Below, piece after piece: positions 9,601 to 18,553 of a stretch of DNA of 64,000 nt. The number at the start of each line of letters is the position of its first letter. Within the stretch, counting starts at the first letter, position 1. This DNA comes from Collinsella aerofaciens (GTDB taxonomy: Bacteria > Actinomycetota > Coriobacteriia > Coriobacteriales > Coriobacteriaceae): the NCBI RefSeq assembly GCF_019131995.1, contig NZ_JAHONA010000002.1:1-64000 (forward strand), given 5' to 3'. The notes beneath the pieces are model-generated. The model was not told the origin of the DNA. It made no database searches and saw nothing but the letters and a program-made list of their open reading frames with translations. A program made the translations under genes and the position numbers.

Positions 9601-10096
9601 CTGGCGCCTCTGGAAGGCGGATGTCTCGACCACGGAATCCACCACACTCGAGGCGGAAGAGCTCGACCTTGCATCCAATACCGTCGTAACAGGCATTCGA
9701 ATTGAATACGGTGCGGTAGCCGCCGACTTTACGACTCGAAGCGATGCGGATTCTTGGACCCGCGATGATCTCAAAGATGAGCACGACGACCTTGACGATG
9801 CCAAAGCAATCCTTGGCACAGACGCTCGGGGCGCAGTCGTACACATGCAGGCAACGTCGGCTTATACGCCCCAAACCGCACTCACCAACAGCGCGCGCGT
9901 CGATCTTTGCCGCAACGGTGGCGGCGATAAACTTGAGTCACATGACGAGGACAGCGTCATTCAACGCTGTACCCTACCGCAGGACCTACCGGCAACAGGA
10001 TCAGTTCCCATCGCCGCTTGCATCACCGCGCTCCTGACCTCGGGTGCCGCAGCCCTATGGTTCGCTCGCCTTAGGTCGATCCCAAAGAAGCGCTAG
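6665..10096 (+). CDS. Thioester-domain adhesin with Cna-B repeats and LPATG sorting signal
   Basis: 1143 residues; the start has AAGGAG five bases upstream. A signal peptide with a run of leucines ends near AAFA (about residue 36). The next domain fits the Cys-Gln thioester (TED) class: Cys70 in AYCMNQ and Gln128 in TQLAVWML, which in studied homologues form an internal thioester that bonds covalently to host ligands. At least six SpaA/Cna-B-type domains follow (about 210-860), each ending in an E-x-PAGY-like strand such as ETKAPAGYVP, ESKTPEGYLP and ETQAPAGFLL. A further domain of unknown type precedes LPATG at 1108-1112, a membrane helix and a basic tail. No sortase is in the window. Function as a covalent host adhesin is inferred from the family. 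Confidence 0.88.
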   Translation: MSNAPTHSVHSAIATGPLLLLLFLLFGCLAPGAAFAVDGYDQLGFRTISDDCGPFFIGKYEAQDTSIAYCMNQERPGPTKPGGPWLNFDQGWVWLDDEFAAIVCHGYPTTTSFGGYHLSPDRARAATQLAVWMLNGTTHVDGTYSYTTAQGKTKSGHFTADNEVVAAARWLHDSAKSGSIEAAPHRARRYLGAVSGGSKRQDMLYVLPAVSVSFQKQSANTVITSGNNTYQFTGATFDIFESASGARVGTIKMDSNGRAQATLLPNTAYYLVETKAPAGYVPRHDRIAFTTGNDGGRVAIDEQPGTINLRIVKLDAATNAGPQVGSSLAGAEFTCVSQSTPGWAQILTTDESGRATLADVPLGTFTIYESKTPEGYLPSNDSWTYTVGADQLGDSGVVEIESRVSDIPIAFNLEISKFKDYGNSDQSGLEQPAEGVVFEVVSNSSQQVVGTLTTNVYGFASTKDQPEAWFGAGKRPAGVHGAVPYDRAGYTVREVPETVPEGFKRAGEWTVGANQISNGAELQYIVDNHALSTHLQIVKRDAQTGASVPLAGFTFQLLDSNHESVSQTCWYPTHNVMDTFTTDATGTVTLPESLVPGTYYVRETSAKEPYLVGEEIEVNIPSDMNLTPVAIASYYDHAATGNIRIVKTDAIDGSSLAGAVFEIRASSDIVRPDGSIAALDGETVATITTDETGEARADNLPLGLGTARYEVVETQAPAGFLLDRTTHIVDLTYADQKTPVVEARLNVSDDYTKVDISKVDASGEQEVEGAQLTLYGPDKTEIDSWTSSDKPHRVEHLAPGTYSLREMMSPRTYDLAEEITFEIKDTGEVQSVAMKDAPIEIKGQVDKRQELVQPIEKGLLANGDGKNRAATQTNTDGLFSYTIDARNDSATWVDEFTITDDLECAKDGTARFISIETPVAIGDLNGLCNVWYRTTPLDSTDVDEPANATLDDGHENPWLESDEVKESLGEDCRLVDYDGWRLWKADVSTTESTTLEAEELDLASNTVVTGIRIEYGAVAADFTTRSDADSWTRDDLKDEHDDLDDAKAILGTDARGAVVHMQATSAYTPQTALTNSARVDLCRNGGGDKLESHDEDSVIQRCTLPQDLPATGSVPIAACITALLTSGAAALWFARLRSIPKKR

Positions 10097-10105
10097 CGCG
10101 ATGAA

Positions 10106-10141
10106 AAAGCGGGCGAGCCAGTCCCCTGGCTCGCCCGCTTT
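10106..10141 (+). terminator. Bidirectional terminator between converging genes
   Basis: A 15-bp perfect stem (AAGCGGGCGAGCCAG with its complement) and a TCCC loop lie between the rightward adhesin gene and the leftward small gene at 10163. A-run and T-run sides allow use in both directions. Confidence 0.85.
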
Positions 10142-10162
10142 CAATCATTTAAATCGCCGCAT

Positions 10163-10381
10163 CTACTCTGCAGACGAAGATCCACCATCAACGATTGCCT
10201 GCTCGGACTCAGGAATCCCATCGGCACCCGTACTCTGTTCTTGCTCCACCTCTTCGCTGATTGCGGAGGCGGGGGTCGAGCCCTTTGCACCCACGATGTA
10301 GGCAGCCCCAAATCCTAACGCAATGGCAATCAAGGTCAAAATCACGTAGACAGGCCAATGGCGCTTAATATACGAAAACAC
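10163..10381 (-). CDS. Small single-pass membrane protein, unknown function
   Basis: 72 residues from a GTG start with AAGGAG five bases upstream. A hydrophobic helix (about 10-32, VYVILTLIAIALGFGAAYIV) is followed by an acidic, Ser/Glu-rich tail of about 40 residues. It lies 21 bp after the M28-like gene and is probably co-transcribed with it. I do not recognise a family; a role as a partner of that membrane protein is a guess from position. Confidence 0.7.
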   Translation of the reverse strand: MFSYIKRHWPVYVILTLIAIALGFGAAYIVGAKGSTPASAISEEVEQEQSTGADGIPESEQAIVDGGSSSAE

Positions 10382-10402
10382 GTTGACTCCTTAGAGCTCC
10401 GT

Positions 10403-13400
10403 CTACGAACGGCGGATAACCTCGGTCACGACCTCGGATACCGCAGCAATGTTCGTCGGGTTGACATTGTGGGGCAGGTCGTCCTCGGTACGAGCGCAAG
10501 CCAGACGCGTGCCGTCCACGCCGGCGATGGTAAGGGCTCGGCGGCTCGCCTCGAGCGCAGCATAGGCATCGGTCTTGGCATAGGGCATCTCGAGCGCGCC
10601 ACAATCGACATGGAACGACTTGCAGACCTTGCTGACCAGGTTCATGATGCGGCGATCGCCCTTGAGCAGTTGTTGTTCGCCCTCGACCGTCACCACCGAA
10701 AGCCTACCGGCGCCGACGGATTCAAGATTGATAAAGAATACGCCGCGGAGCTTATCGCGATGCGAAGCCAAGAAGGCCTTCATGCCAGCGCCATCACAAT
10801 CCGAGGCGCCCGTTGCCACAAACCAGATATCGTGACCGAGCAGCTCATCATCGCCCATAGAGGCGACAGCCAAGAGCATATCTTCGGAAGAAGCGCCATC
10901 GGAAGAGGTGGCGCCGCCCTTCCAGCCGTCGTCGTCATCCTCGAAGTTATCCCACGAGCCAATGCCGCGGCCAGACTTCTTGGCATCGTAATCGTCCTCG
11001 ACTCCCAGCCAGTCACTCATGCTGTCCTGCTCGTTCTTCTTTTTGCGGCCGAACAAGCCGCCCAGGCCACGCTTCTGCGGCTTGGCGCCCGTCGAAGCGG
11101 GAGCCGAGATGGTCTCGAGCGGCTGTGCGCCCGGGGAGATGGGTATGGGGGTCGCGACCGGTGCCGATGTGGGCTCGGGGCCCTGCGCCGTCGCAAAGGG
11201 ATCATTTGTCTGTGCCGAAGGATCGGGGAGATCGAACAGCGACGTGCGGGACGCGGCGTTGGCCTGTTGTATCGAAGGCAGCGACGGATCGGGGACCGAG
11301 GCCAGCGGTGACGAAGAGGGCGCAGGCGCTGAGGCCGGATCGGGGATATTCATTTGCTGGCACGGAGGCACCTGAGACGAAATCTGCGCCATGAGGGAGT
11401 CAACTGTCTCGTCTTGCGTGGGAGCGACATTGGCCACCGTGGCACCGGGGTCGCTCGGCGCGGGCATGGTAAAGATCTGCGTAGAATAAGGCCTGGACTC
11501 ATCCATCTTGGGAGCCTCGTCAACCGCAGGGGGCTTCTGCTCCATAGCAGGAGCCCCGACCTGCTCGGGTGCGCTGGCCTCAACGGAATCGGCCTCGTCG
11601 ACAACCGAATCATCGGCGGCGTCCTGGGCATCATCAGAGATGGGAAGGGACTCGGCAATTGCGGTGCCCTGCTTTTCAAACGTCATCGTGGCACCAAATG
11701 ACATGGTGCCATCGACCGGCTGCTGCGCCTCAGAGGACGCCGCAGCCGCGGAAACGTCAGCGGATGTCGGCTGCGGAGCCTCGAAGGACGTCGTGGCGCC
11801 GGCAACATCGACAGGCTCCGGCTGCTCGGCCTCGCTCTGCTCGAACTCCTGTGCCGCACGCTCACGCTCGGCCTCGGCGGCCTGCTGCTGGGCGATGGCC
11901 TCCCGCTCGGCGGCCTCGCGGGCAGCGGCACGCTTTTCCTCAAAGTCGTCGACGAACTTCTTGCCCTTCGCAAAGGCGCCCTTAAAGAAGCTAGAAGCGC
12001 TGGCACCAATCGAGGAGAACGCAGAAGCGATATCGGCATGGGGCGTTGTCGAGGGAAGCTCGGCCGAGAAATCGGTGTCACTCTCATAGGACACGCGCTG
12101 CGGATACTCGTCATAGTCTTCGTCGGCGGTCTCGTCTTCAACCTGTGCCGGAGCGGCAGGCGCCAGAATATCCAGACCAGCTGCAGAATCGAGCGCGGGT
12201 TTATCGTCAGGCTCCGCGGAAGCAACAGTGGCAGCGACCGGCTCGGCGGGAGCAACAGCCGTATTGGCCGCGGGCGCAGGCTCCTGTGCAACGGGGGCAG
12301 GCTCGGGCTCAAACGTCGGCTCCTCGCCTTCCTCGTAATCGAGCGTGCAGGACTCGGGAAGCATTCCGAGCGCACGGATGGCATCCGAACCAAAGCGGAT
12401 GTTGCCGGCGGCATTGCGATAGAGCCTGGGCTCGGGCTCGGCCGCGACAGGCTCCTCCGCCGGCTCGGCAGTGGGAACCTCGTCATTGAACTCTTCGGCC
12501 TGGACAGCCTGATTCTGATCCTCGAGCACGATGGCGCCAATCAGCGTCTCGTCGGCAGACGCACCCTCAAAGCCCTCGATCTGCTCGTCGAAAGCCTCGC
12601 CCTGTTCGGGCTCGGTCTGAGCGTCGGGAGCAATCGGCTGACCGAACTCGTCCTCGGCGTAGGTAGGCTCTTCATACTCGATGGTGTTGCCGTAGTCGTT
12701 TTGCTGTTGGGCCGCGGCATACTCCGCTGCTGCGCGCGCCATCTCCTCGGCACGACGCTTCTGCTCCCCAAAATAGGTATCGAACGGAACATCGTCGGGA
12801 AACTCGTTTTCGCCCTGGAAGGGAGCAACGTTGTCCATAACGCCGAGCATAGCGGCGACAGAAGACTTGTTGCACACTGCGCCGGACGTATAGGGAAGCA
12901 CAAAACGGTTAGAAATGATGTTTGCCGCGTTGGCGAGCGCAACGAGGGAAGCGAGGATCGCGACAATCCACAGCAGAACCTTGAGCGCGCCGGGGAGCGG
13001 CAGGATACGCAAGATGGCAACGGCAGCAGGGGCAACCGTGGCAACGGGCAGCAGCTTGGCGATGAGCGCACGATACGAAGCATAGGGCTCGCGGGCGAGC
13101 AGCTCAGCACGGGGAGAGTCGTAGTGTGCGACAACGACCACCGGGCGGTTGCGCGGAGACGCGAGCGGGCCCGAGGCCTTGTGGTAGGCGATGACATTTT
13201 GGCTCACGCCCGTCTTGCCCAGGCGCGAAACCACGGGGTGGCCCGTGCGCTCGAGCACGTAAAGAACGGCACCGACAATGGCCAGCAAGGTGCCGACCAA
13301 GCCGATGCCGCCGCCGATGCCCATCAGCAGGGCGCCGGCAAACGCAAGAATACCGGTAACGGCAAATGCCAACCTGCTGGGCGCCGGGGCATTGAACTCC

Positions 13401-13537
13401 TGAACCTCGGGATCAAAGCCGTGGTTGCGGAAGATCTGAGCGATATCCTCGGCAGCCAAGCGCTCTTCTTCGCTGCATGCCGGCGTGATGCCGGTGTTCT
13501 GCAGCAGGTGGTTAATATAGTTCTGGGTGTTCGCCAT
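10403..13537 (-). CDS. Membrane-anchored M28-like peptidase domain split by a very long acidic insert
   Basis: 1044 residues from the ATG of MANTQNYINH, chosen for GGAG five bases upstream. Two hydrophobic helices (about 57-95) precede a peptidase-like core: AHYDSPR (His138, Asp140) and GVMDN (Asp235) match zinc-site motifs of M28 aminopeptidases, and another two hydrophobic helices lie between them (about 160-205). From about 242 to 890 comes an Ala/Glu/Pro-rich segment with charged helices that looks disordered. The fold then resumes: FVATGASDCDG where M28 enzymes have the catalytic EE, INLESVG, and a terminal LPHNVNPTN with His1023. The Glu replacement suggests altered or lost catalysis. 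Family assignment is by motif only. Confidence 0.7.
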   Translation of the reverse strand: MANTQNYINHLLQNTGITPACSEEERLAAEDIAQIFRNHGFDPEVQEFNAPAPSRLAFAVTGILAFAGALLMGIGGGIGLVGTLLAIVGAVLYVLERTGHPVVSRLGKTGVSQNVIAYHKASGPLASPRNRPVVVVAHYDSPRAELLAREPYASYRALIAKLLPVATVAPAAVAILRILPLPGALKVLLWIVAILASLVALANAANIISNRFVLPYTSGAVCNKSSVAAMLGVMDNVAPFQGENEFPDDVPFDTYFGEQKRRAEEMARAAAEYAAAQQQNDYGNTIEYEEPTYAEDEFGQPIAPDAQTEPEQGEAFDEQIEGFEGASADETLIGAIVLEDQNQAVQAEEFNDEVPTAEPAEEPVAAEPEPRLYRNAAGNIRFGSDAIRALGMLPESCTLDYEEGEEPTFEPEPAPVAQEPAPAANTAVAPAEPVAATVASAEPDDKPALDSAAGLDILAPAAPAQVEDETADEDYDEYPQRVSYESDTDFSAELPSTTPHADIASAFSSIGASASSFFKGAFAKGKKFVDDFEEKRAAAREAAEREAIAQQQAAEAERERAAQEFEQSEAEQPEPVDVAGATTSFEAPQPTSADVSAAAASSEAQQPVDGTMSFGATMTFEKQGTAIAESLPISDDAQDAADDSVVDEADSVEASAPEQVGAPAMEQKPPAVDEAPKMDESRPYSTQIFTMPAPSDPGATVANVAPTQDETVDSLMAQISSQVPPCQQMNIPDPASAPAPSSSPLASVPDPSLPSIQQANAASRTSLFDLPDPSAQTNDPFATAQGPEPTSAPVATPIPISPGAQPLETISAPASTGAKPQKRGLGGLFGRKKKNEQDSMSDWLGVEDDYDAKKSGRGIGSWDNFEDDDDGWKGGATSSDGASSEDMLLAVASMGDDELLGHDIWFVATGASDCDGAGMKAFLASHRDKLRGVFFINLESVGAGRLSVVTVEGEQQLLKGDRRIMNLVSKVCKSFHVDCGALEMPYAKTDAYAALEASRRALTIAGVDGTRLACARTEDDLPHNVNPTNIAAVSEVVTEVIRRS

Positions 13538-13735
13538 GTGCGCTCCACATCCATAATCCGACAAATAGGCCCAATGCATGCACATTAGAACCGTATATAG
13601 TCGAAAGTATACCCCGAGCGAGCGCAAACGACCGAATTCGGGCCATCTTAACGCCCCGAGCGGACAAGGATATAGCCTAATCTCCATATCGGACTAAAAT
13701 CATGGCAGCAAACCACCTTCTCATGCGAGGACTCT

Positions 13736-14758
13736 ATGACGGCAAGCGACGCGACCGCGACAATTAAAAAGGGGAATTCGGAGCCCAGTTTCGATAAAAC
13801 GGCTCAGCGCATCCTCAATCTTTTCTTTGTGCTCAACAGCTCCCCCGAACCGCTGACGACCGAGCAGATCGTCTTGGATTCTGACCTGGGATATGGCTCG
13901 GGCAATATCGACTCGGATAAGCGCAAGTTTCGGCGCGATCGTGACAAACTGCTCGAACGCGGCATCTTAATCAAGGAGGTTCGCCCCGCCGGCGCGCAGG
14001 AGACCGAGGAAAGCTCATGGACAATCGACCGCGAGCACACGTTTGCGGCAGGCGGCCTCATCACCGCAGACGACGCCGATATCCTGCTCAACGCTATCGA
14101 CCAGACAATAGCGGCCGGCTCATCCACTTTTGCCGCGCCGCTTGCCGATATTCGTTCCAAGATTGCCTACCTCACCGGCAGGACGACGGCGGACGAAGCA
14201 CCGATCCGCCGCTCTCCCACCGTCGATGCGGTATGGAGCGCCTTTGCCGAGTGGTGCGCGCTGCGATTTTTATATCAGAACGGACGCGGTGAGCAGAAAG
14301 AGCGTACCGTCTGCGTCTACGGCATGTTCGAGCGCGAGGGCGTTGCGTACTTCTGCGGCCTCGACAATGCCACCGACGACATCAGGACATTCCGCTGCGA
14401 CCGTATCGTTCGCGCTTGGCGTCCTTCGAAGGCCTACGCCATCCCTGCAGACTTCAATCTCAACGACTACCTGTTCTTTGAATTCGATTTTGCCGACCGC
14501 CCGCCCGTTGCAGCCACGTTCTCGTTCGCCCCTCAGACGCAGATCGATATGATCAACGGCCTCACGCGCGGGCGAGGTGAGCTCACACACACCGATGCGG
14601 GATGGATCTGGACCGTTGACGTGCGCGACCTTGAAGCCGCCGCCTCATTTTGCATGGCCCACGCCGTGGACGGCATGAGGCCCGTGGCCCCCAAATCGCT
14701 CAAGCAGGCGTGGAACCGCCTCATTGAAAGGACGGTGCACGAGCATGCCCGTGCGTAA
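13736..14758 (+). CDS. WYL-domain transcriptional regulator (PafB-like)
   Basis: 340 residues. An N-terminal winged helix (about 20-85, with a basic KRKFRRDRDKLLERG stretch) is followed by a C-terminal WYL-type domain in which AYFCGL and RTFRCDRI match the usual W-Y-L and RxFRLDRI positions. It overlaps the next gene by 14 bp, and that gene is also a WYL protein. Paired WYL genes are typical of PafB/PafC, which regulate DNA-damage genes in mycobacteria; the adjacent DnaQ-DinG gene fits such a setting, but the target genes are unknown here. The first 18 residues are poorly conserved in style, so the exact start is less sure. Confidence 0.82.
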   Translation: MTASDATATIKKGNSEPSFDKTAQRILNLFFVLNSSPEPLTTEQIVLDSDLGYGSGNIDSDKRKFRRDRDKLLERGILIKEVRPAGAQETEESSWTIDREHTFAAGGLITADDADILLNAIDQTIAAGSSTFAAPLADIRSKIAYLTGRTTADEAPIRRSPTVDAVWSAFAEWCALRFLYQNGRGEQKERTVCVYGMFEREGVAYFCGLDNATDDIRTFRCDRIVRAWRPSKAYAIPADFNLNDYLFFEFDFADRPPVAATFSFAPQTQIDMINGLTRGRGELTHTDAGWIWTVDVRDLEAAASFCMAHAVDGMRPVAPKSLKQAWNRLIERTVHEHARA

Positions 14759-15662
14759 ACTCACCAGCGAGCAGAGACTCTCGCGCGCCATCGACATCAT
14801 GGAGGCCCTCTACGCCGCCGGCGAGAGCGGCATGACACGAGCCGAGATTTGCAGCCGCTTTGACATCACAGGGGTGTCGCTCGACGAGATTCTCGAGATC
14901 GTCTCGGCGCTCGCGGACCGAGAATCGGGCGCGCGCATCATCTGCGAATGCCGCGGCGAGCGTGTGGTCCTCACCGGTGACGCCGGACGTGTGCTACCGC
15001 TGCGCCTGAGTGCCGCCGAAGGCGCTGTGCTCAACCATGAACTTGAATCGTTGGGGATCGAGCCGCAGACGGCAGCTCGGATTCGACATGCCCTTCTGCC
15101 CGAAGAGCTCGGCTATAACCAGCGCGTCTTTGACACCGTCAACCACGGGTCGCACTGGCAGCAGCTGAGCTGCGCCATTCAGGACGGTGTTCGTTGCCGC
15201 ATCTCGTATCGCTCGATGGACGATGCGCGGCCACGCGAGCGTCTGGTCGACCCCTTGCGCATTACGGCAAACGGCGACCAAACATACCTGATTGCCTGGG
15301 ACATCGCGGTCGATGAGCAGCGCACCTATCGCATGGATAAAATCGAGGGACTCACCTTGACGGAAGACTCCGTCGTGCCTCACACACCGGGCGTCGCATC
15401 CCTCCACGATTCCCTTGCCCGGACGCAGCGTAGCGCAAAGCTCTTGATGCCATTCGATATGGCGGAGCATCTGGACTGGGCCGGCATCACCCTAATCGAG
15501 CGCAGCGGGGCAGACATGGCAACGGTAACCGTGCATTACGGCTCCGAGCGTTGGCTACTGAGCCAGATAATCGCAGCGGGCGGAGCCATCCGCATCTTGG
15601 ATGACCCCGCCCTGTCAAAGCGTCTGTGCGATATGGCAAAAACCCTCGTCTGTCCGCTTTAG
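14745..15662 (+). CDS. WYL-domain transcriptional regulator (PafC-like)
   Basis: 305 residues from ATG at MPVRKL, inside the end of the preceding gene; AAAGGA lies 12 bases upstream. A possible in-frame TTG seven codons earlier is less likely. The N-terminal helix-turn-helix (about 10-70) is followed by a WYL domain: TYLIAWD and RTYRMDKI fill the signature positions, with Thr in place of the usual Trp. The overlap with the first WYL gene implies translational coupling and probably a heteromeric regulator. It converges on the leftward dinG-type gene with a 4-bp overlap of the two stop ends. Confidence 0.82.
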   Translation: MPVRKLTSEQRLSRAIDIMEALYAAGESGMTRAEICSRFDITGVSLDEILEIVSALADRESGARIICECRGERVVLTGDAGRVLPLRLSAAEGAVLNHELESLGIEPQTAARIRHALLPEELGYNQRVFDTVNHGSHWQQLSCAIQDGVRCRISYRSMDDARPRERLVDPLRITANGDQTYLIAWDIAVDEQRTYRMDKIEGLTLTEDSVVPHTPGVASLHDSLARTQRSAKLLMPFDMAEHLDWAGITLIERSGADMATVTVHYGSERWLLSQIIAAGGAIRILDDPALSKRLCDMAKTLVCPL

Positions 15663-18553
15663 CACCGCCGCTCGTGACGTGCGCGCCACAGTTGCAGATA
15701 GTGACCGATCTGCGCCGATTCGATGCGCTGGTAGGAGCTCGTGGGCAGCGACGTTAAGAACTTCTTTCCGTAGCCCTTCGTCACCAGGCGCGGGTCGGCC
15801 AGAATCAGCACGCCGCAATCGGTCGACGAGCGGATAAGGCGGCCGGCCGCCTGCTTGACCTCGAGCACCGCCTCGGGCAGCGAATAGCGCGCCCAAGCGC
15901 GGTCTTCGCGCAGGTTGCGCTCGCACGAGAGCGGGTCCGTGGGGCTCGAGAACGGCAGCTTGGGAATGATGACGCAACGCAGCGTCTCGCCGCTGGCGTC
16001 AAACCCCTCCCAGAAGGCCTTAAGCGCAAAAAGCGACGAGGTCGGCTCATTGATAAACCGGTCGCGCAGGCGACGAGGAGATGAGTTGCGCTGCTGGCAG
16101 TTGAGTTCCAGACCCGCACGGGCCATCTTGGGCTCAACGCGGGTGTACAGGTCTTCCATGTCGCGCCGATTGGTGAACAGCGTGAGCACCGATCCGCCCA
16201 TGGCAAGATGGGCGTCGACCAGCACGCGCTCGAGCGCCGTAAGATAGCTCTCGCGATCGCGCGGATCGGGGATATCGCCCGCAACGACTACAGCCATGTT
16301 CGAATCGAAGTCGTAGCTCGAGTCCAAGTGCAGCGATGAAGATGTTGAAGCACCGATGCGATCGAGGCCGACCGCGTGGTTAAAGTGTTCAAAGCTTTTG
16401 GACACCGTCATGGTCGCCGAGGCAAAGATAGCCGTGTGAACCTCGGGCAGCCACTCGGTTGCCAAGGCCTCGCCAATGTCGATGCGCTCTGCGGTCATTG
16501 ACTCTCCGCCGGCACGCAACCTGCGATTGACCTGCAGCGAATACACATAGTGTTCATCGGTGCCGTCGATGATGAGTTTGAGGTTCTCGGCCAGCTCGTG
16601 CAGGCGGCGCGAGATATCGCCCAAGTCGACAACAACCTCGGGCTTGTCGGCGGCGACGGCTTGCACCAGCGCGTCGACGCACTTGTCAGCTTGTTCCAAC
16701 GCATCGATGGCAGCGTAGGCCGACTGTAAGAAATCATGCCAGTCGTCAGATTCGCGCAGCTCGGGGCCAATCCATAGATTGGCATTGTCATAACCCCCAC
16801 GGGCACGGCGGCCGAGCTCGCGAACGCCATCGAACACGTCGGCGATTGCCATGCTCGCGCGCGCAACCGTCGACGTCGCCTTGGCAGTAAGGCCCAGATA
16901 GAGCGTAGAGCCCTCAGAGGTTGCCAAATCACGGGAGACCTGGCTTAGCGCACCGGTGCTCGAGCCACCCAGGCGCTCAAACAGAACGCGTGATTCGTCC
17001 GCCGACACCACGCGCGCCCACTGACGGCGCGCCTCGCGCTCGATAGAATGAGCCTCGTCGATTACCCAATGACGAATCGGAGGCAAAATCCTGCCCTCGG
17101 CCGCAACATTGCGGAACAGCAGGGAATGGTTGGTAACCACCACGTCGGCATGCGCCGCACGACGGCGAGCGCCGTGGACCAAGCATTTTTCAGGGAAAAA
17201 CGGGCAGAGGCGACGAGCGCACTCGCGCGAGGCCGTCGTAAAGTCGGGGCGGTTGACGCTGCGCCACCGAATGCCGAGCGAGTCGAGGTCGCCATCGGCT
17301 GATTGGCAGACGTACGCCATAATGACCGCGACCGCCGTGAGCGTGTCCGCCGGATCGCGCTTGGTGGTAATCTCGACCTGGCCGCGGCTCATGCGCTCAA
17401 GCTTGCGCAGGCACGGATAGTGGTCATAGCCCTTGAGAGCGCAAAATGACAGGCCACCGTCCAGTTGCTCGGCAAGTTTTGGCAGCTCATGGTACATGAG
17501 CTGGTCGGCAAGATTGTTCGATTTGGTCGCAATACCAACCGTGATGTTGTTACGGCGTGCTGCCTCGGCAAAAGGCACCAGATAGGCCATCGATTTGCCG
17601 ACGCCCGTGCCCGCCTCAATTACACGATGAGTGCCCGTGACCAGCGCATCGCGGACCTCGAGCGCCATCGCGATCTGCTCATCACGCGGCTCGTAGGTGG
17701 GATACATGCGATTGACCAGGCCACCTGGCGCATAGTCTGCCTCAATCTCCTCACGACTCGGCATCTTGAGTACCGGCAGTTCATCGGCGTCCACCCGATC
17801 GTCGGCGCGATCGGCCTTGAGAACGTCAGCACGAGCGGCGCTGAGAGAGAAGGTAGAACCAGGGTTCTGCCCTGCCAAGAATGAGAAGATAGGACGATAG
17901 GACCAAGGCACGTCCGGATGCATGTCGGCTAGGCGCGCCATGAGGCCCTGGGGCAAGTCGGTGAGCGCCACGAGCAACACGCGCCATACGCCACACAGGG
18001 CGTCGACGTCGGCATTGGCACGGTGTGATACCGAGTCGCAGCCAAACAGATCGGCCATAAAAGACAGCTTGTGCGAGGCCAGGCGCGGAAGCGCGATGCG
18101 CGACAGCGCCAACGAATCGATCCAAATATCGCTCACGTTGACGCCGCCTTTGACAGACTCGATAAACGAGCGGTCGAACGTGGCGTTATGTGCGATCACC
18201 GGGCAACCACCGACAAAATCGGCGAGAGCGGCGACGGCCTCAACGGCCGACGGGGCATCTGCCACATCGGCATTTGTAATGCTCGTGAGCTCGGTAATCT
18301 CGGCGGGAATCAGCTGCTTGGGATGCACGAAGGTATCGAAGCGGTCGACGATCTCGCGGCCCGAAAGACGGGCCGCCGAGATCTCGATCAGCTCATTGTC
18401 CTGCACCGAAAGACCCGTGGTCTCGGTATCGAGGACAATCACATCTTCCTCGATAAGACCGAAGGACTGCGTTTTGGCGCGGTCGGCAAGCGTGGCATAG
18501 GAGTCGATGACAAACTGCGGCGTTCCTGACGAAACCGCGTCCTCGATTAGCAT
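15659..18553 (-). CDS. dinG: DnaQ-like exonuclease fused to DinG-type helicase
   Basis: 964 residues. The first 180 or so form a DEDD 3'-5' exonuclease: LDTETTGL (Exo I), HNATFDRSF (Exo II) and HRANADVDAL (Exo III). An XPD/DinG superfamily 2 helicase follows, with Walker A GTGVGKS near residue 316, DEAH in VIDEAHSIE, and a C-terminal FWEGFDASG motif. Cysteines in the middle region (for example CARRLCPFFPEKC) could ligate an iron-sulphur cluster, as in XPD-type enzymes. Such fusions are common in Gram-positive bacteria and are linked to repair of damaged or structured DNA. The start overlaps the end of ddl by 7 bp, so the two are co-transcribed. Confidence 0.92.
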   Translation of the reverse strand: MLIEDAVSSGTPQFVIDSYATLADRAKTQSFGLIEEDVIVLDTETTGLSVQDNELIEISAARLSGREIVDRFDTFVHPKQLIPAEITELTSITNADVADAPSAVEAVAALADFVGGCPVIAHNATFDRSFIESVKGGVNVSDIWIDSLALSRIALPRLASHKLSFMADLFGCDSVSHRANADVDALCGVWRVLLVALTDLPQGLMARLADMHPDVPWSYRPIFSFLAGQNPGSTFSLSAARADVLKADRADDRVDADELPVLKMPSREEIEADYAPGGLVNRMYPTYEPRDEQIAMALEVRDALVTGTHRVIEAGTGVGKSMAYLVPFAEAARRNNITVGIATKSNNLADQLMYHELPKLAEQLDGGLSFCALKGYDHYPCLRKLERMSRGQVEITTKRDPADTLTAVAVIMAYVCQSADGDLDSLGIRWRSVNRPDFTTASRECARRLCPFFPEKCLVHGARRRAAHADVVVTNHSLLFRNVAAEGRILPPIRHWVIDEAHSIEREARRQWARVVSADESRVLFERLGGSSTGALSQVSRDLATSEGSTLYLGLTAKATSTVARASMAIADVFDGVRELGRRARGGYDNANLWIGPELRESDDWHDFLQSAYAAIDALEQADKCVDALVQAVAADKPEVVVDLGDISRRLHELAENLKLIIDGTDEHYVYSLQVNRRLRAGGESMTAERIDIGEALATEWLPEVHTAIFASATMTVSKSFEHFNHAVGLDRIGASTSSSLHLDSSYDFDSNMAVVVAGDIPDPRDRESYLTALERVLVDAHLAMGGSVLTLFTNRRDMEDLYTRVEPKMARAGLELNCQQRNSSPRRLRDRFINEPTSSLFALKAFWEGFDASGETLRCVIIPKLPFSSPTDPLSCERNLREDRAWARYSLPEAVLEVKQAAGRLIRSSTDCGVLILADPRLVTKGYGKKFLTSLPTSSYQRIESAQIGHYLQLWRARHERRC

